A DNA stretch of 64,000 bases. Origin: Pseudomonadota bacterium (GTDB taxonomy: Bacteria > Pseudomonadota > Alphaproteobacteria > Rhizobiales > Devosiaceae). The translations under genes and the position numbers were made by a program. The notes under the pieces were generated by a model. The model was not told where the DNA came from. It did no database searches and was given only the letters and a program-made list of their open reading frames with translations. This document shows, piece after piece, positions 19,352-27,131 of the stretch. The stretch is taken from the NCBI GenBank assembly GCA_023393475.1, contig JAEWLC010000073.1, forward strand, positions 1-64,000, read 5' to 3'. Positions within the stretch are counted from its first letter, which is position 1. Each line of letters opens with the position of its first letter.

Positions 19352-20371
19352 GTGACCATCCAGCGGAACTGGCAGGAACTCATCAAGCCGACCAAACTGG
19401 AGATCGCTGCGGACAGCGGTAACTCACGTGTAGCCTCGGTCGTGGCCGAGCCGCTTGAGCGTGGCTATGGCCTTACGCTCGGCAATGCTTTGCGCCGTGT
19501 GCTGCTTTCGTCGCTCCAGGGTGCGGCCGTAACCGCGATCCAGATCGATGGCATCCTGCACGAGTTCTCCTCGTTGCCGGGTGTCCGCGAGGACATTACC
19601 GACCTCGTGCTGAACGTCAAGGAAATCGCCGTCAAGATGCAGGGCGAAGGCCCGAAGCGTCTGACGCTGACCAAGCAGGGCCCCGCGGCCGTGACGGCCG
19701 GCGACATCAAGGTGTCGGGCGATATCGAAGTGCTGAACCCCGAGCTGGTGATCTGCCACCTCGACGACGGCGCCGAGATCAACATCGAGTTCACCGTCAA
19801 CACGGGCAAGGGCTACGTCCCGGCCGTGAAGAACCGTCCCGAGGACGCTCCGATCGGTTACATTCCGGTCGACGCGCTGTTCTCCCCGGTCCGCCGCGTT
19901 TCCTACAAGGTTGACGCGACCCGTGCCGGCGAGAGCCTCGACAAGGACAAGCTGACGCTGACCGTCGAAACCAATGGCGGCATCTCGCCGGAAGACGCCG
20001 TGGCCTATGCCGCGCGTATCCTGCAGGACCAGCTGTCGGTGTTCGTCAACTTCGAAGAGCCGACCAAGGAAAAGGCCCAGGACTCGGTCCCGGAACTCGC
20101 CTTCAACCCGGCGCTGCTCAAGAAGGTCGACGAACTCGAGCTGTCGGTCCGTTCGGCCAACTGCCTCAAGAACGACAACATCGTCTACATCGGCGATCTC
20201 ATCCAGAAGACCGAAGCCGAGATGCTCCGCACCCCGAACTTCGGCCGCAAGTCGCTCAACGAGATCAAGGAAGTGCTCGCTCAGATGGGCCTGCACCTTG
20301 GTATGGACGTGCCGAACTGGCCGCCTGAGAACATCGACGATCTGGCCAAGCGCTACGAAGATCACTATTAA
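19352..20371 (+). CDS. rpoA: DNA-directed RNA polymerase subunit alpha
   Basis: 339 aa, starting with GTG at 19352 after AAAGGA. The N-terminal assembly domain contains LERGYGLTLGNALRRVLLSS; the C-terminal domain contains ELSVRSANCLKNDNIVYIGD and GRKSLNEIKEVLAQMGL, which bind UP elements and activators. Length and both domains are normal. Confidence 0.98.
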   Translation: MTIQRNWQELIKPTKLEIAADSGNSRVASVVAEPLERGYGLTLGNALRRVLLSSLQGAAVTAIQIDGILHEFSSLPGVREDITDLVLNVKEIAVKMQGEGPKRLTLTKQGPAAVTAGDIKVSGDIEVLNPELVICHLDDGAEINIEFTVNTGKGYVPAVKNRPEDAPIGYIPVDALFSPVRRVSYKVDATRAGESLDKDKLTLTVETNGGISPEDAVAYAARILQDQLSVFVNFEEPTKEKAQDSVPELAFNPALLKKVDELELSVRSANCLKNDNIVYIGDLIQKTEAEMLRTPNFGRKSLNEIKEVLAQMGLHLGMDVPNWPPENIDDLAKRYEDHY

Positions 20372-20430
20372 GCCGGCTGAGAGCCGCCAACCGCCCGTCG
20401 TGAGACGCCCGGGCCTATGGGAGTAACAAA

Positions 20431-20850
20431 ATGCGCCACGGTAATGCGAACCGTAAGCTCAACCGGACCTCGGCCCACCGCAAGGCCATGTTCGCCAACA
20501 TGTCTGCCTCGCTGATCAAGCACGAGCAGATCGTGACCACCTTGCCCAAGGCCAAGGAACTGCGTCCGATCGTCGAGAAGCTGATCACGCTCGGCAAGCG
20601 CGGCGATCTGCACGCTCGCCGCCAGGCGATCGCCCAGATGCGCGACGAGACCCAGGTGCAGAAGCTGTTCGGCGTTCTGGGCCCGCGCTACCAGGAGCGT
20701 CAGGGTGGCTACATCCGCATCCTGAAGGCCGGCTTCCGCTACGGCGACAACGCCGCTCTGGCCGTGATCGAGCTGGTCGATCGCGACGTCGACGCCAAGG
20801 GCCAGGACTCCGGTCCGGTCAATGTCGACAGCGAGTCCGAGGCGGCATAA
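20431..20850 (+). CDS. rplQ: 50S ribosomal protein L17
   Basis: 139 aa. MRHGNANRKLNRTSAHRKAM and LIKHEQIVTTLPKAKELRPI are the L17 signature. A short acidic tail (PVNVDSESEAA) extends the family core. Last gene of the ribosomal supercluster, followed by a strong terminator. Confidence 0.97.
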   Translation: MRHGNANRKLNRTSAHRKAMFANMSASLIKHEQIVTTLPKAKELRPIVEKLITLGKRGDLHARRQAIAQMRDETQVQKLFGVLGPRYQERQGGYIRILKAGFRYGDNAALAVIELVDRDVDAKGQDSGPVNVDSESEAA

Positions 20851-20872
20851 GCTGCTCTCAGGCACACATTTC

Positions 20873-20908
20873 AAAGGCGGTCCGCGCAATCGGGCCGCCT
20901 TTTTGTTT
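20873..20908 (+). terminator. Rho-independent terminator after rplQ
   Basis: A 12-bp stem with one G-U pair (20873-20884 with 20891-20902, AAAGGCGG arm first) and a 6-nt loop runs into TTTTTGTTT. It ends the ribosomal/RNA-polymerase supercluster. Confidence 0.93.
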
Positions 20909-20961
20909 GACCCCGGAACTTAGTCGGGGCCGTATAGCTGCACGTCTTGGGGAGTGTAAGC

Positions 20962-22014
20962 ATGACTGAGCAGGGCCCGATCCTCGTCACCGGTGCCACC
21001 GGGTTCGTGGGCAAATGGGTGGTGATCCACCTGTTGCAGGCGGGTTATTCCGTGCGCGGGACCATTCGGTCACTCGGCCGGGCCAGTGAGGTCAGGGCAG
21101 GGGTGGCGACGCAGACCGGGGAAGAGTCCCTCTCGCGGCTGGAACTGGTCGAGGCCGACCTGCTCGACGACAAGGGCTGGGCCGAGGCTATGCGCGGCGT
21201 TGCTGCAGTGATGCATGTCGCCGCCGCGATCCGGGCCGATGAGCCCAAGGACCAGAGCCTCGTCATCCGTCCCGCCGTCGAAGGCACCGCAAGGGTGCTG
21301 CGCACCGCCAACGAGGCGGGCGTGAAGCGGGTGATCATGACCTCCTCGGTCGCGACCGTCGGCTACGGCCACGGCACCACGCCGGGCGGCAAGCGGGTCT
21401 TCGACGAGACCTATTTCACCAGGTTCGAGAACCTGAAGTACACGTGGGCCTACTGCGTCGGCAAAACGCTCGCGGAGCGCAGTGCCTGGACATACGCGAA
21501 GGAGCACGGGCTGGAACTGACCACCATCCATCCCGGCGCCATCGTCGGCCCCGCCGTGGACCAGGATGCCTCGATTTCGATCGGCCTTGCCACCGGCCTG
21601 CTCGAAGGCAAGACGCCCGCCATGCCCAACAATGGCTTCGCCGTCGTCGATGTCCGCGACGTTGCCGCGTTGCATGTCGCGGCGTTGCAGAACCCGGCCT
21701 CCATCGGCGAGCGCTACATGGCGACCGCCGAGTACCTGCCGTTCCACGCGGTGGCCGATATCCTCCGGGCCGAATACCCGGATTGGCCGATCACCGAACG
21801 TCGGGCGCCCGACTGGATCATCAAGCTGGTCGCCCGCTTCGGCGGTCCGGCGCGGCAGATCATCGACGATATCGGCAATGAGAAGCACTACGACACGACG
21901 AAGAGCATCGCTCTCTTGGGACGCGACTACATCTCCGGCCGCGACGCCGTACTTGCCTCGGCGGAGAGCGCCGTTCGCTTGGGTATCGTCACCAAGCCGG
22001 TGCCCAAAGGCTAG
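20962..22014 (+). CDS. NAD(P)-dependent extended SDR (dihydroflavonol reductase/epimerase-like)
   Basis: 350 aa from ATG 20962, chosen over an in-frame TTG at 20947 because GGGGAG lies between them. GATGFVGKWVV near residue 12 is the Rossmann nucleotide motif, and YCVGK near residue 160 gives the catalytic Tyr-x3-Lys. The closest recognisable group is the atypical SDR branch that includes plant dihydroflavonol reductases and bacterial 3-beta-HSD-like or aldehyde reductases. Substrate unknown. It converges on the next gene, with both TAG stops sharing the CTAG at 22011-22014. Confidence 0.8.
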   Translation: MTEQGPILVTGATGFVGKWVVIHLLQAGYSVRGTIRSLGRASEVRAGVATQTGEESLSRLELVEADLLDDKGWAEAMRGVAAVMHVAAAIRADEPKDQSLVIRPAVEGTARVLRTANEAGVKRVIMTSSVATVGYGHGTTPGGKRVFDETYFTRFENLKYTWAYCVGKTLAERSAWTYAKEHGLELTTIHPGAIVGPAVDQDASISIGLATGLLEGKTPAMPNNGFAVVDVRDVAALHVAALQNPASIGERYMATAEYLPFHAVADILRAEYPDWPITERRAPDWIIKLVARFGGPARQIIDDIGNEKHYDTTKSIALLGRDYISGRDAVLASAESAVRLGIVTKPVPKG

Positions 22015-22550
22015 CGCTTGAGCTCCCACTCGCGATAGAGCCGGTTGAGCTCGCCCATCGAGTTGAGCTGTATCATCGGCAGGCCGGCGCCCCGCAGGCG
22101 CGCTATGTCCTGCTGCCGCAGTTTTGGCTGCCGGAAGAGGATCCAGCGCACCATCTCCCATTTGATGCTGTCCTTGTCGCCGGCAAGCGAGCCAATGCGC
22201 CCCTGCTTCTGGAACAGGGTGCGACGCAGATAGCGGCGGAAATTGGCGAACCGGTTGTCGCCGAGCAGGATGATGCCGGTGGAGCGGGCGAAGCGCTGCG
22301 GCATGAGCCGGCTGTAGTTGCCCTCCATCACCCAGCGTTCGCCGAGGACGGCCTCATCGTGGAGGGCGCGGAACTCGTCGTCCGGACGCTCGACCCAGTT
22401 CGTGTTGGGCAGGTGCCGAAGCAGATCGAGATGATGAGGCTGCGCGCCGAGCTTGTTGGCCAGCGCAACGGCCAAGGTCGACTTGCCCGCATTGGATGGG
22501 CCGCACACCATGATGCGCTCCCCCAGTGCTTCCAGAGGCAGCACGTTCAT
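22011..22550 (-). CDS. P-loop kinase-like protein (adenylate kinase / topology-modulation FlaR-like)
   Basis: 179 aa. VCGPSNAGKSTLAVALANKL near residue 15 is a Walker A loop; HHLDLLRHLPNTNW and RWVMEGNYSRLMPQRFARST match the small nucleoside-kinase-like proteins often annotated as AAA family ATPase or DNA topology modulation protein FlaR. The real substrate of this family is not established. GAGGGGA precedes the ATG. Transcribed toward the upstream SDR gene with a 4-nt overlap of stops. Confidence 0.7.
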   Translation of the reverse strand: MNVLPLEALGERIMVCGPSNAGKSTLAVALANKLGAQPHHLDLLRHLPNTNWVERPDDEFRALHDEAVLGERWVMEGNYSRLMPQRFARSTGIILLGDNRFANFRRYLRRTLFQKQGRIGSLAGDKDSIKWEMVRWILFRQPKLRQQDIARLRGAGLPMIQLNSMGELNRLYREWELKR

Positions 22551-22648
22551 AGATCCCCTCCCGCTTATCCCCGCAGCCGGAGGCGGGCTTATACTGCAAT
22601 CACCTCATCGATGCGAGGCGCTACGCGGCGTCGCGGTGAGGGTTCGGG

Positions 22649-22671
22649 CTGGCGAGGGGCGTCCTCGCCAG
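22649..22671. repeat. Perfect 9-bp inverted repeat
   Basis: CTGGCGAGG (22649-22657) and CCTCGCCAG (22663-22671) flank GGCGT. No T-run follows, so it is not a standard terminator. It may belong to the same structured element as the repeats at 22726-22797. Confidence 0.6.
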
Positions 22672-22725
22672 GGTCAGTCGGTTCCTGCATCGCTTCGTGG
22701 TGCCGGCAGGCCTAAACCGTTCGCA

Positions 22726-22797
22726 ATGGGCGGGGCGAGACCCCCAACCTTTGTACAGTTTGCCGGACGACCGGCACAGGGACGAAGTCCCGCCCAT
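22726..22797. repeat. Nested inverted-repeat cluster (possible RIME-like element or sRNA)
   Basis: Outer arms ATGGGCGGG (22726-22734) and CCCGCCCAT (22789-22797) are perfectly complementary. Inside lie TGCCGG-ACGA-CCGGCA (22761-22776) and GGGAC-GAA-GTCCC (22779-22791). The last shares three bases with the outer right arm, so two folds compete. Nested palindromes in intergenic DNA recall rhizobial intergenic mosaic elements, but I cannot confirm a genome-wide repeat. Confidence 0.45.
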
Positions 22798-22925
22798 GCC
22801 GCACCTCAGGGAGCGGCACAACTGCAGCAAACCCCGATGGCGCCAGCCAGTCGGGCAAAAGCCGTTTCCTGCCTTTCCCCTGGCTGCCGGCCGCACTAAG
22901 TTGCGCGCCAACTGGAGGAAGCCCC

Positions 22926-23882
22926 ATGTCGAAGGTGGTCATTGTCGGCGGTAGCGGTCATGTGGGGACCTACCTCGTGCCGCGGCTCGTTGAAGCGGGG
23001 CACAAGGTCATCAACGTCGCGCGGGGGCACAAGACGCCCTATCAGCCGCACCCGGCCTGGAAGCAGGTCGAAACCGTCGTTCTCGATCGCGATGCCGCCG
23101 GCTTCGGAGCAGCGATTGCCGGGCTCGAGGCGGACATCGTCATCGACATGATTGCCTTTCGGCTCGAGCAGACGCAGCAGCTCGTCGAGGCGCTGCGCGG
23201 GCGCATCCAGCACTTCATCCACTGCGGCACCATCTGGGTCTATGGCCACAACGCCGCCGTGCCGGCGACCGAAGACCAGCCGATGAACCCGTTCGGCGAC
23301 TACGGCACGCAGAAGGCGGAGATCGAGGCGTGGCTGCTGGGCGAGGCGCGCCGCAGCGGCTTCCCCGCGACCGTGTTCCGCCCCGGTCATATCGTCGGAC
23401 CGGGTTGGGATCCGCTCAATCCTGCCGGCCACTTCAACTCCGCGGTCTTCTCGGCCATCGCGCGCGGCGAACCGCTCGAACTGCCGAATTTCGGCCTCGA
23501 GACGGTGCATCACGTTCACGCCGATGACCTGGCACGGCTTGTCATGGCGATCATCGCCAGCCGGGCGACCGCAGTGGGCGAGGCCTTCAATGCCGTCTCG
23601 CCGAAGGCGCTGAACCTGCGCGGCTATGCCGAGGCGATGTACCGCTGGTTCGGCCACGCGCCGCAGTTGCGCTACCTGCCGTTCGATCAGTGGAAGGCAA
23701 CGCAGAACCCCGACGAAGCCGCTGCCACCTGGGAGCACATCGTCCGCAGCCCGAACCATTCGATGGAGAAGGCGAAGCGCCTCCTCGGCTACGCGCCACG
23801 CTTCTCGTCTCTGGAGGCGGTGCAGGAGGCCGTCACCTGGCTCATCGCCAACGGCCGCGTGACAGGTCCTCAACGCCGGTGA
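22926..23882 (+). CDS. NAD-dependent epimerase/dehydratase family protein
   Basis: 318 aa. VVIVGGSGHVGTYLVPRLVE is the Rossmann motif at the N-terminus; YGTQKAEIEAWLL near residue 135 supplies the Tyr-x3-Lys. HFIHCGTIWVYGH and FRPGHIVGPGWDPLNPAGHF resemble bacterial extended SDRs acting on sugar nucleotides. No partner sugar genes are nearby, so the substrate is unknown. GGAGGAAG lies before the ATG. Confidence 0.78.
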   Translation: MSKVVIVGGSGHVGTYLVPRLVEAGHKVINVARGHKTPYQPHPAWKQVETVVLDRDAAGFGAAIAGLEADIVIDMIAFRLEQTQQLVEALRGRIQHFIHCGTIWVYGHNAAVPATEDQPMNPFGDYGTQKAEIEAWLLGEARRSGFPATVFRPGHIVGPGWDPLNPAGHFNSAVFSAIARGEPLELPNFGLETVHHVHADDLARLVMAIIASRATAVGEAFNAVSPKALNLRGYAEAMYRWFGHAPQLRYLPFDQWKATQNPDEAAATWEHIVRSPNHSMEKAKRLLGYAPRFSSLEAVQEAVTWLIANGRVTGPQRR

Positions 23883-23981
23883 AACGCGCCCGTGGCGCCT
23901 CTGCGCGATCGGCAACGCCGATCTCAGGCAGCCGCAGGCGTGCGTAGGGACCCGGCCGAGCAAAATAATCCCCGCGCCCCC

Positions 23982-24010
23982 TTCACTGTGTCATGAGGCT
24001 TGTCTAACAA
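23982..24010 (+). promoter_or_regulatory. Weak promoter candidate for eno
   Basis: TTCACT (23982-23987), a 17-nt spacer and TAACAA (24005-24010) end 37 nt before the eno ATG. The match to consensus is partial. GATCGGC-AAC-GCCGATC at 23907-23923 upstream forms a 7-bp hairpin of unknown role. Confidence 0.3.
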
Positions 24011-24047
24011 GGGCCGAAGCAATCGATTGCAGAGAGGGTCAGCGCTC

Positions 24048-25322
24048 ATGTCCACCATTATCGACGTCACCGGCCGGCAGGTTTTCGACAGCCGAGGCAA
24101 CCCGACGGTCGAAGTCGACGTGGTTCTGGACGATGGCAGCTTCGGTCGCGCCATGGTGCCCTCGGGTGCCTCGACCGGCGCGCACGAGGCCGTGGAACTC
24201 CGTGACGGCGGCAAGCCGTTCCTGGGCAAGGGCGTGACCAAGGCCGTCGATTTCGTCAACACCGAGATCTTTGCCGAGATCCAGGGCCTCGATGCCCTCG
24301 ACCAGCTTGGCGTAGATCGCACTCTGATCGAGCTCGACGGCACGCCGAACAAGTCGCGGCTCGGTGCCAACGCCATCCTTGGCGTGTCGCTGGCTGTGGC
24401 CAAGGCGGCGGCCGACTCGAGCTCGCTGCCGCTCTACAAGTATGTGGGTGGGCCGAACGCTCACGTCCTGCCAGTGCCGATGATGAACATCATCAATGGC
24501 GGCGCCCATGCCGACAACCCGATCGACATGCAGGAGTTCATGATCCTGCCGGTCGGCGCCGAGTCGATCGCCCACGCGGTGCAGATCGGTTCCGAAATCT
24601 TCCACACGCTGAAGAAGAGCCTCGCGGCTGACGGCCACAACACCAATGTCGGCGACGAAGGCGGCTTTGCGCCGAACCTCAGCTCGGCCGAGGTGGCGCT
24701 CGACTACATCGTGAAGTCGATCGAGAAAGCCGGCTACTCGGCCGGCAAGGACGTCTATCTCGGCCTCGACTGCGCCTCGACCGAGTACTTCAAGGGCGGC
24801 AAGTACGAGATGGAAGGGGAGGGCAAGTCGCTTTCGTCGGAAGACAATGCGCGCTTCCTCGCCGGTCTCGTCGACAAGTTCCCGATCATCACCATCGAAG
24901 ACGGCATGGCCGAGGACGACTGGGAGGGCTGGAAGGCGCTTACCGACCTGCTCGGCAAGAAGGTCCAGCTCGTGGGCGACGACCTGTTCGTCACCAACAC
25001 CGAGCGCCTCCGTTCCGGCATCAAGATGGGTGTCGCCAACTCGATCCTCGTCAAGGTAAACCAGATCGGCTCGCTCTCCGAGACGCTCGATGCCGTCGAT
25101 ACCGCGCACCGCGCCGGCTACACCTCGGTGATGTCGCACCGTTCGGGTGAAACCGAGGATTCGACGATCTCCGACCTCGCAGTTGCCTGCAACTCCGGCC
25201 AGATCAAGACCGGCTCCCTGTCGCGCTCGGACCGGCTGGCCAAGTACAACCAGCTCATCCGCATCGAGGAGCAGCTGGGCTCGGCCGCCAAGTACGCCGG
25301 CACGAGCATTCTCAAGGGCTGA
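24048..25322 (+). CDS. eno: Enolase
   Basis: 424 aa from ATG 24048; an earlier in-frame TTG was rejected because MSTIIDVTGRQVFDSRGNPT is the standard N-terminus. Converts 2-phosphoglycerate to phosphoenolpyruvate. SGASTGAHEAVELRDG, GDEGGFAPNL, the metal ligands in GLDCASTEYF and TIEDGMAEDDWEGW, VGDDLFVTN, and the catalytic lysine/serine region HRSGETEDS are intact. It opens the glycolysis/pyruvate dehydrogenase block and is followed by a long inverted repeat. Confidence 0.98.
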   Translation: MSTIIDVTGRQVFDSRGNPTVEVDVVLDDGSFGRAMVPSGASTGAHEAVELRDGGKPFLGKGVTKAVDFVNTEIFAEIQGLDALDQLGVDRTLIELDGTPNKSRLGANAILGVSLAVAKAAADSSSLPLYKYVGGPNAHVLPVPMMNIINGGAHADNPIDMQEFMILPVGAESIAHAVQIGSEIFHTLKKSLAADGHNTNVGDEGGFAPNLSSAEVALDYIVKSIEKAGYSAGKDVYLGLDCASTEYFKGGKYEMEGEGKSLSSEDNARFLAGLVDKFPIITIEDGMAEDDWEGWKALTDLLGKKVQLVGDDLFVTNTERLRSGIKMGVANSILVKVNQIGSLSETLDAVDTAHRAGYTSVMSHRSGETEDSTISDLAVACNSGQIKTGSLSRSDRLAKYNQLIRIEEQLGSAAKYAGTSILKG

Positions 25323-25362
25323 TAGGTGCCCTGCATCCTTGGCAGCTGCCCCAGACTCGGTG

Positions 25363-25440
25363 TCATCCCAGCGAAAGCTGGGACCCATCGTGCAGCAGGT
25401 GCGGGCGGATAGCTGGGTCCCTGCTTTCGCAGGGATGACA
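25363..25440. repeat. Dispersed intergenic palindromic repeat of the 'VIPAKAGTQ' type
   Basis: Two 26-nt arms (25363-25388 and 25415-25440) are inverted complements apart from two positions. Each arm is itself a hairpin, CCCAGC-GAAA-GCTGGG on the left and CCCTGC-TTTC-GCAGGG on the right, so the mismatches are compensatory. One strand can be read as VIPAKAGTQ, a peptide I know from spurious annotations of a widespread proteobacterial intergenic repeat. It may act as the eno terminator or an mRNA stabiliser. Confidence 0.8.
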
Positions 25441-25559
25441 GCCGGTGGGTGGGGGAAGACGGTGCCCCACGGCGACCGGATCAAGGGGGCAGGGGCAAAC
25501 GCAACCCCGCGTTAATTCCCTCTGAACTATGTTGGCCGGGCGTAACCACGGTCCGTCCA

Positions 25560-25955
25560 ATGCCCACCCGCCTCAAACGCCCTGCCTTCTGGCGCCATGT
25601 TGCACTGGCTCTTGGCCTCATCGCGTTCCAGGGCTATCTCGGCTACAGTGTCGTCACCGGGCAGTTCGGCATCGAGAGCCAGGATGCGCTCGAAGCGGAG
25701 ATCAGCGAACTCGAGGCGCGGTCAGGTGCGCTGCAGGCCGAGATCGACTCCTATCGGCACCGGATCGACCTGTTCCAGACCGTGAAACTCGATCCTGACC
25801 TTGTTTCGGAGCGGGCGAGGGCGCTGCTGTCCATGGCCCAGGCGGACGACATCGTCGTGATGATCGATCCCCGAACCGGTAAACCGAAGTCCGGTTCATC
25901 TGCGGCGTCAACCACAGACCAGTTAACTGGAATTATCGAAGACGGCATAGACTGA
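25560..25955 (+). CDS. Septum formation initiator, FtsB/DivIC family
   Basis: 131 aa from ATG 25560; upstream in-frame codons run through the repeat and were excluded. A short basic N-terminus is followed by one membrane span (about residues 12-32, HVALALGLIAFQGYLGYSVV) and a coiled coil (ALEAEISELEARSGALQAEI), the FtsB/DivIC layout. The family links early and late divisome proteins at the septum. Position between eno and pdhA is conserved in alphaproteobacteria. No strong ribosome site is seen. Confidence 0.88.
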   Translation: MPTRLKRPAFWRHVALALGLIAFQGYLGYSVVTGQFGIESQDALEAEISELEARSGALQAEIDSYRHRIDLFQTVKLDPDLVSERARALLSMAQADDIVVMIDPRTGKPKSGSSAASTTDQLTGIIEDGID

Positions 25956-26079
25956 TAGCGCCGTTTCTTAGAGTCATTCCGGGATTCGCTTCTGCCACTG
26001 TTGTGCGCTAAGCTGCGTGGGTTCGCGTGCTCCCTGCCGCGGGCACAATGCGGCATACCCATTCTTCGGAGCTTCGCCC

Positions 26080-27093
26080 ATGGCGCGTAAAGCGGTGGCC
26101 AAATCGGCCCAGTCCAACGTCCCCGAACTCAGCAAGGAACAGGAACTCTCCGCTTACCGCGACATGCTGCTGATCCGCCGCTTCGAAGAGAAGGCCGGCC
26201 AGATGTATGGCATGGGCCTGATCGGCGGCTTCTGTCACCTCTATATCGGCCAAGAAGCGGTGGTCACCGGCATCACGATGGCGTCGAAGAAGGGCGAGGA
26301 CGCCCAGATCACCGGCTACCGCGACCACGGCCACATGCTGGTCATGGGCCTCGATCCCAAGGGCGTGATGGCCGAGCTGACCGGTCGCCAGGGCGGCCTG
26401 TCGAAAGGCAAGGGCGGCTCGATGCACATGTTCTCCAACGAGCATCGCTTCTACGGCGGCAACGGCATCGTTGGCGCGCAGGTTTCGCTCGGCACCGGTC
26501 TCGCTTTCGCCAGCAAGTACCGCGAAGACGGCACGGTCTCGATTTCCTATTTCGGCGACGGCGCGGCCAACCAGGGCCAGGTCTACGAGAGCTTCAACAT
26601 GGCCAAGCTCTGGAACCTGCCGGCCGTCTACATCATCGAGAACAACCGCTATGCCATGGGCACGTCGGTCGATCGCGCCACCGCGCAGGCCGATTTCTCG
26701 AAGCGTGGCCTCTCGTTCGGGATCGACGGCGAGCAGGTGGACGGCATGGATGTCCGGCTGGTGCACGACGCCGCCAAGCGCGCCATCGAGCATGCCCGCT
26801 CCGGCAAGGGGCCGTATATCCTCGAGATGCTGACCTACCGCTATCGCGGCCATTCGATGTCCGACCCGGCAAAGTATCGCTCCAAGGACGAAGTCTCGAC
26901 CATGCGCGCCGAGCGCGATCCGATCGAGCAGGTGAAGAACCGCATCCTCGAGAAGCGCTACGGCACCGAGGAATGGCTCAAGGAAGTGGAGACCGAGATC
27001 CGCGCCATCGTCACCGAGGCGGCAGATTTCGCGACTTCCGATCCCGAGCCGGCCGCGTCCGAGCTCTGGACCGACATCTACGCACCCGCCTGA
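26080..27093 (+). CDS. pdhA: Pyruvate dehydrogenase E1 component, alpha subunit
   Basis: 337 aa from ATG 26080; codons upstream to 26017 lack conservation. With PdhB it decarboxylates pyruvate using thiamine diphosphate. MLLIRRFEEKAGQMYGMGLI at the start, the phosphorylation-loop-like KGKGGSMHMFS, and the ThDP motif GDGAANQGQVYESFNMAKLW are present, followed by YRYRGHSMSDPAKYR. pdhB follows after 38 nt. Confidence 0.97.
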   Translation: MARKAVAKSAQSNVPELSKEQELSAYRDMLLIRRFEEKAGQMYGMGLIGGFCHLYIGQEAVVTGITMASKKGEDAQITGYRDHGHMLVMGLDPKGVMAELTGRQGGLSKGKGGSMHMFSNEHRFYGGNGIVGAQVSLGTGLAFASKYREDGTVSISYFGDGAANQGQVYESFNMAKLWNLPAVYIIENNRYAMGTSVDRATAQADFSKRGLSFGIDGEQVDGMDVRLVHDAAKRAIEHARSGKGPYILEMLTYRYRGHSMSDPAKYRSKDEVSTMRAERDPIEQVKNRILEKRYGTEEWLKEVETEIRAIVTEAADFATSDPEPAASELWTDIYAPA

Positions 27094-27131
27094 TCGGCGC
27101 ACCCTTTCGATCTCCCGCTGGAGACCCTCGC

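Larger units (their letters stand above)
22551..22925. other. 375-nt intergenic region rich in inverted repeats
   Basis: No reading frame here looks like a protein. A 9-bp perfect hairpin lies at 22649-22671. A larger stem-loop spans 22726-22797, with ATGGGCGGG and CCCGCCCAT as outer arms and two internal hairpins (22761-22776 and 22779-22791). The arrangement suggests a structured RNA or a mobile palindromic repeat. The ribosome site of the following epimerase gene (GGAGGAAG) is at its right end. Confidence 0.5.

Noticed and set aside
22621..22911. Short frames (76-148 codons) in the intergenic region before the epimerase
   Set aside because: All six frames stay open in part because of base composition; Cys/Arg/Pro-rich products, no ribosome sites, and strong inverted repeats favour a non-coding element.
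25328..25559. Upstream extension of the FtsB/DivIC frame
   Set aside because: The extension is translated from the palindromic repeat and its flank; the conserved protein starts at ATG 25560.
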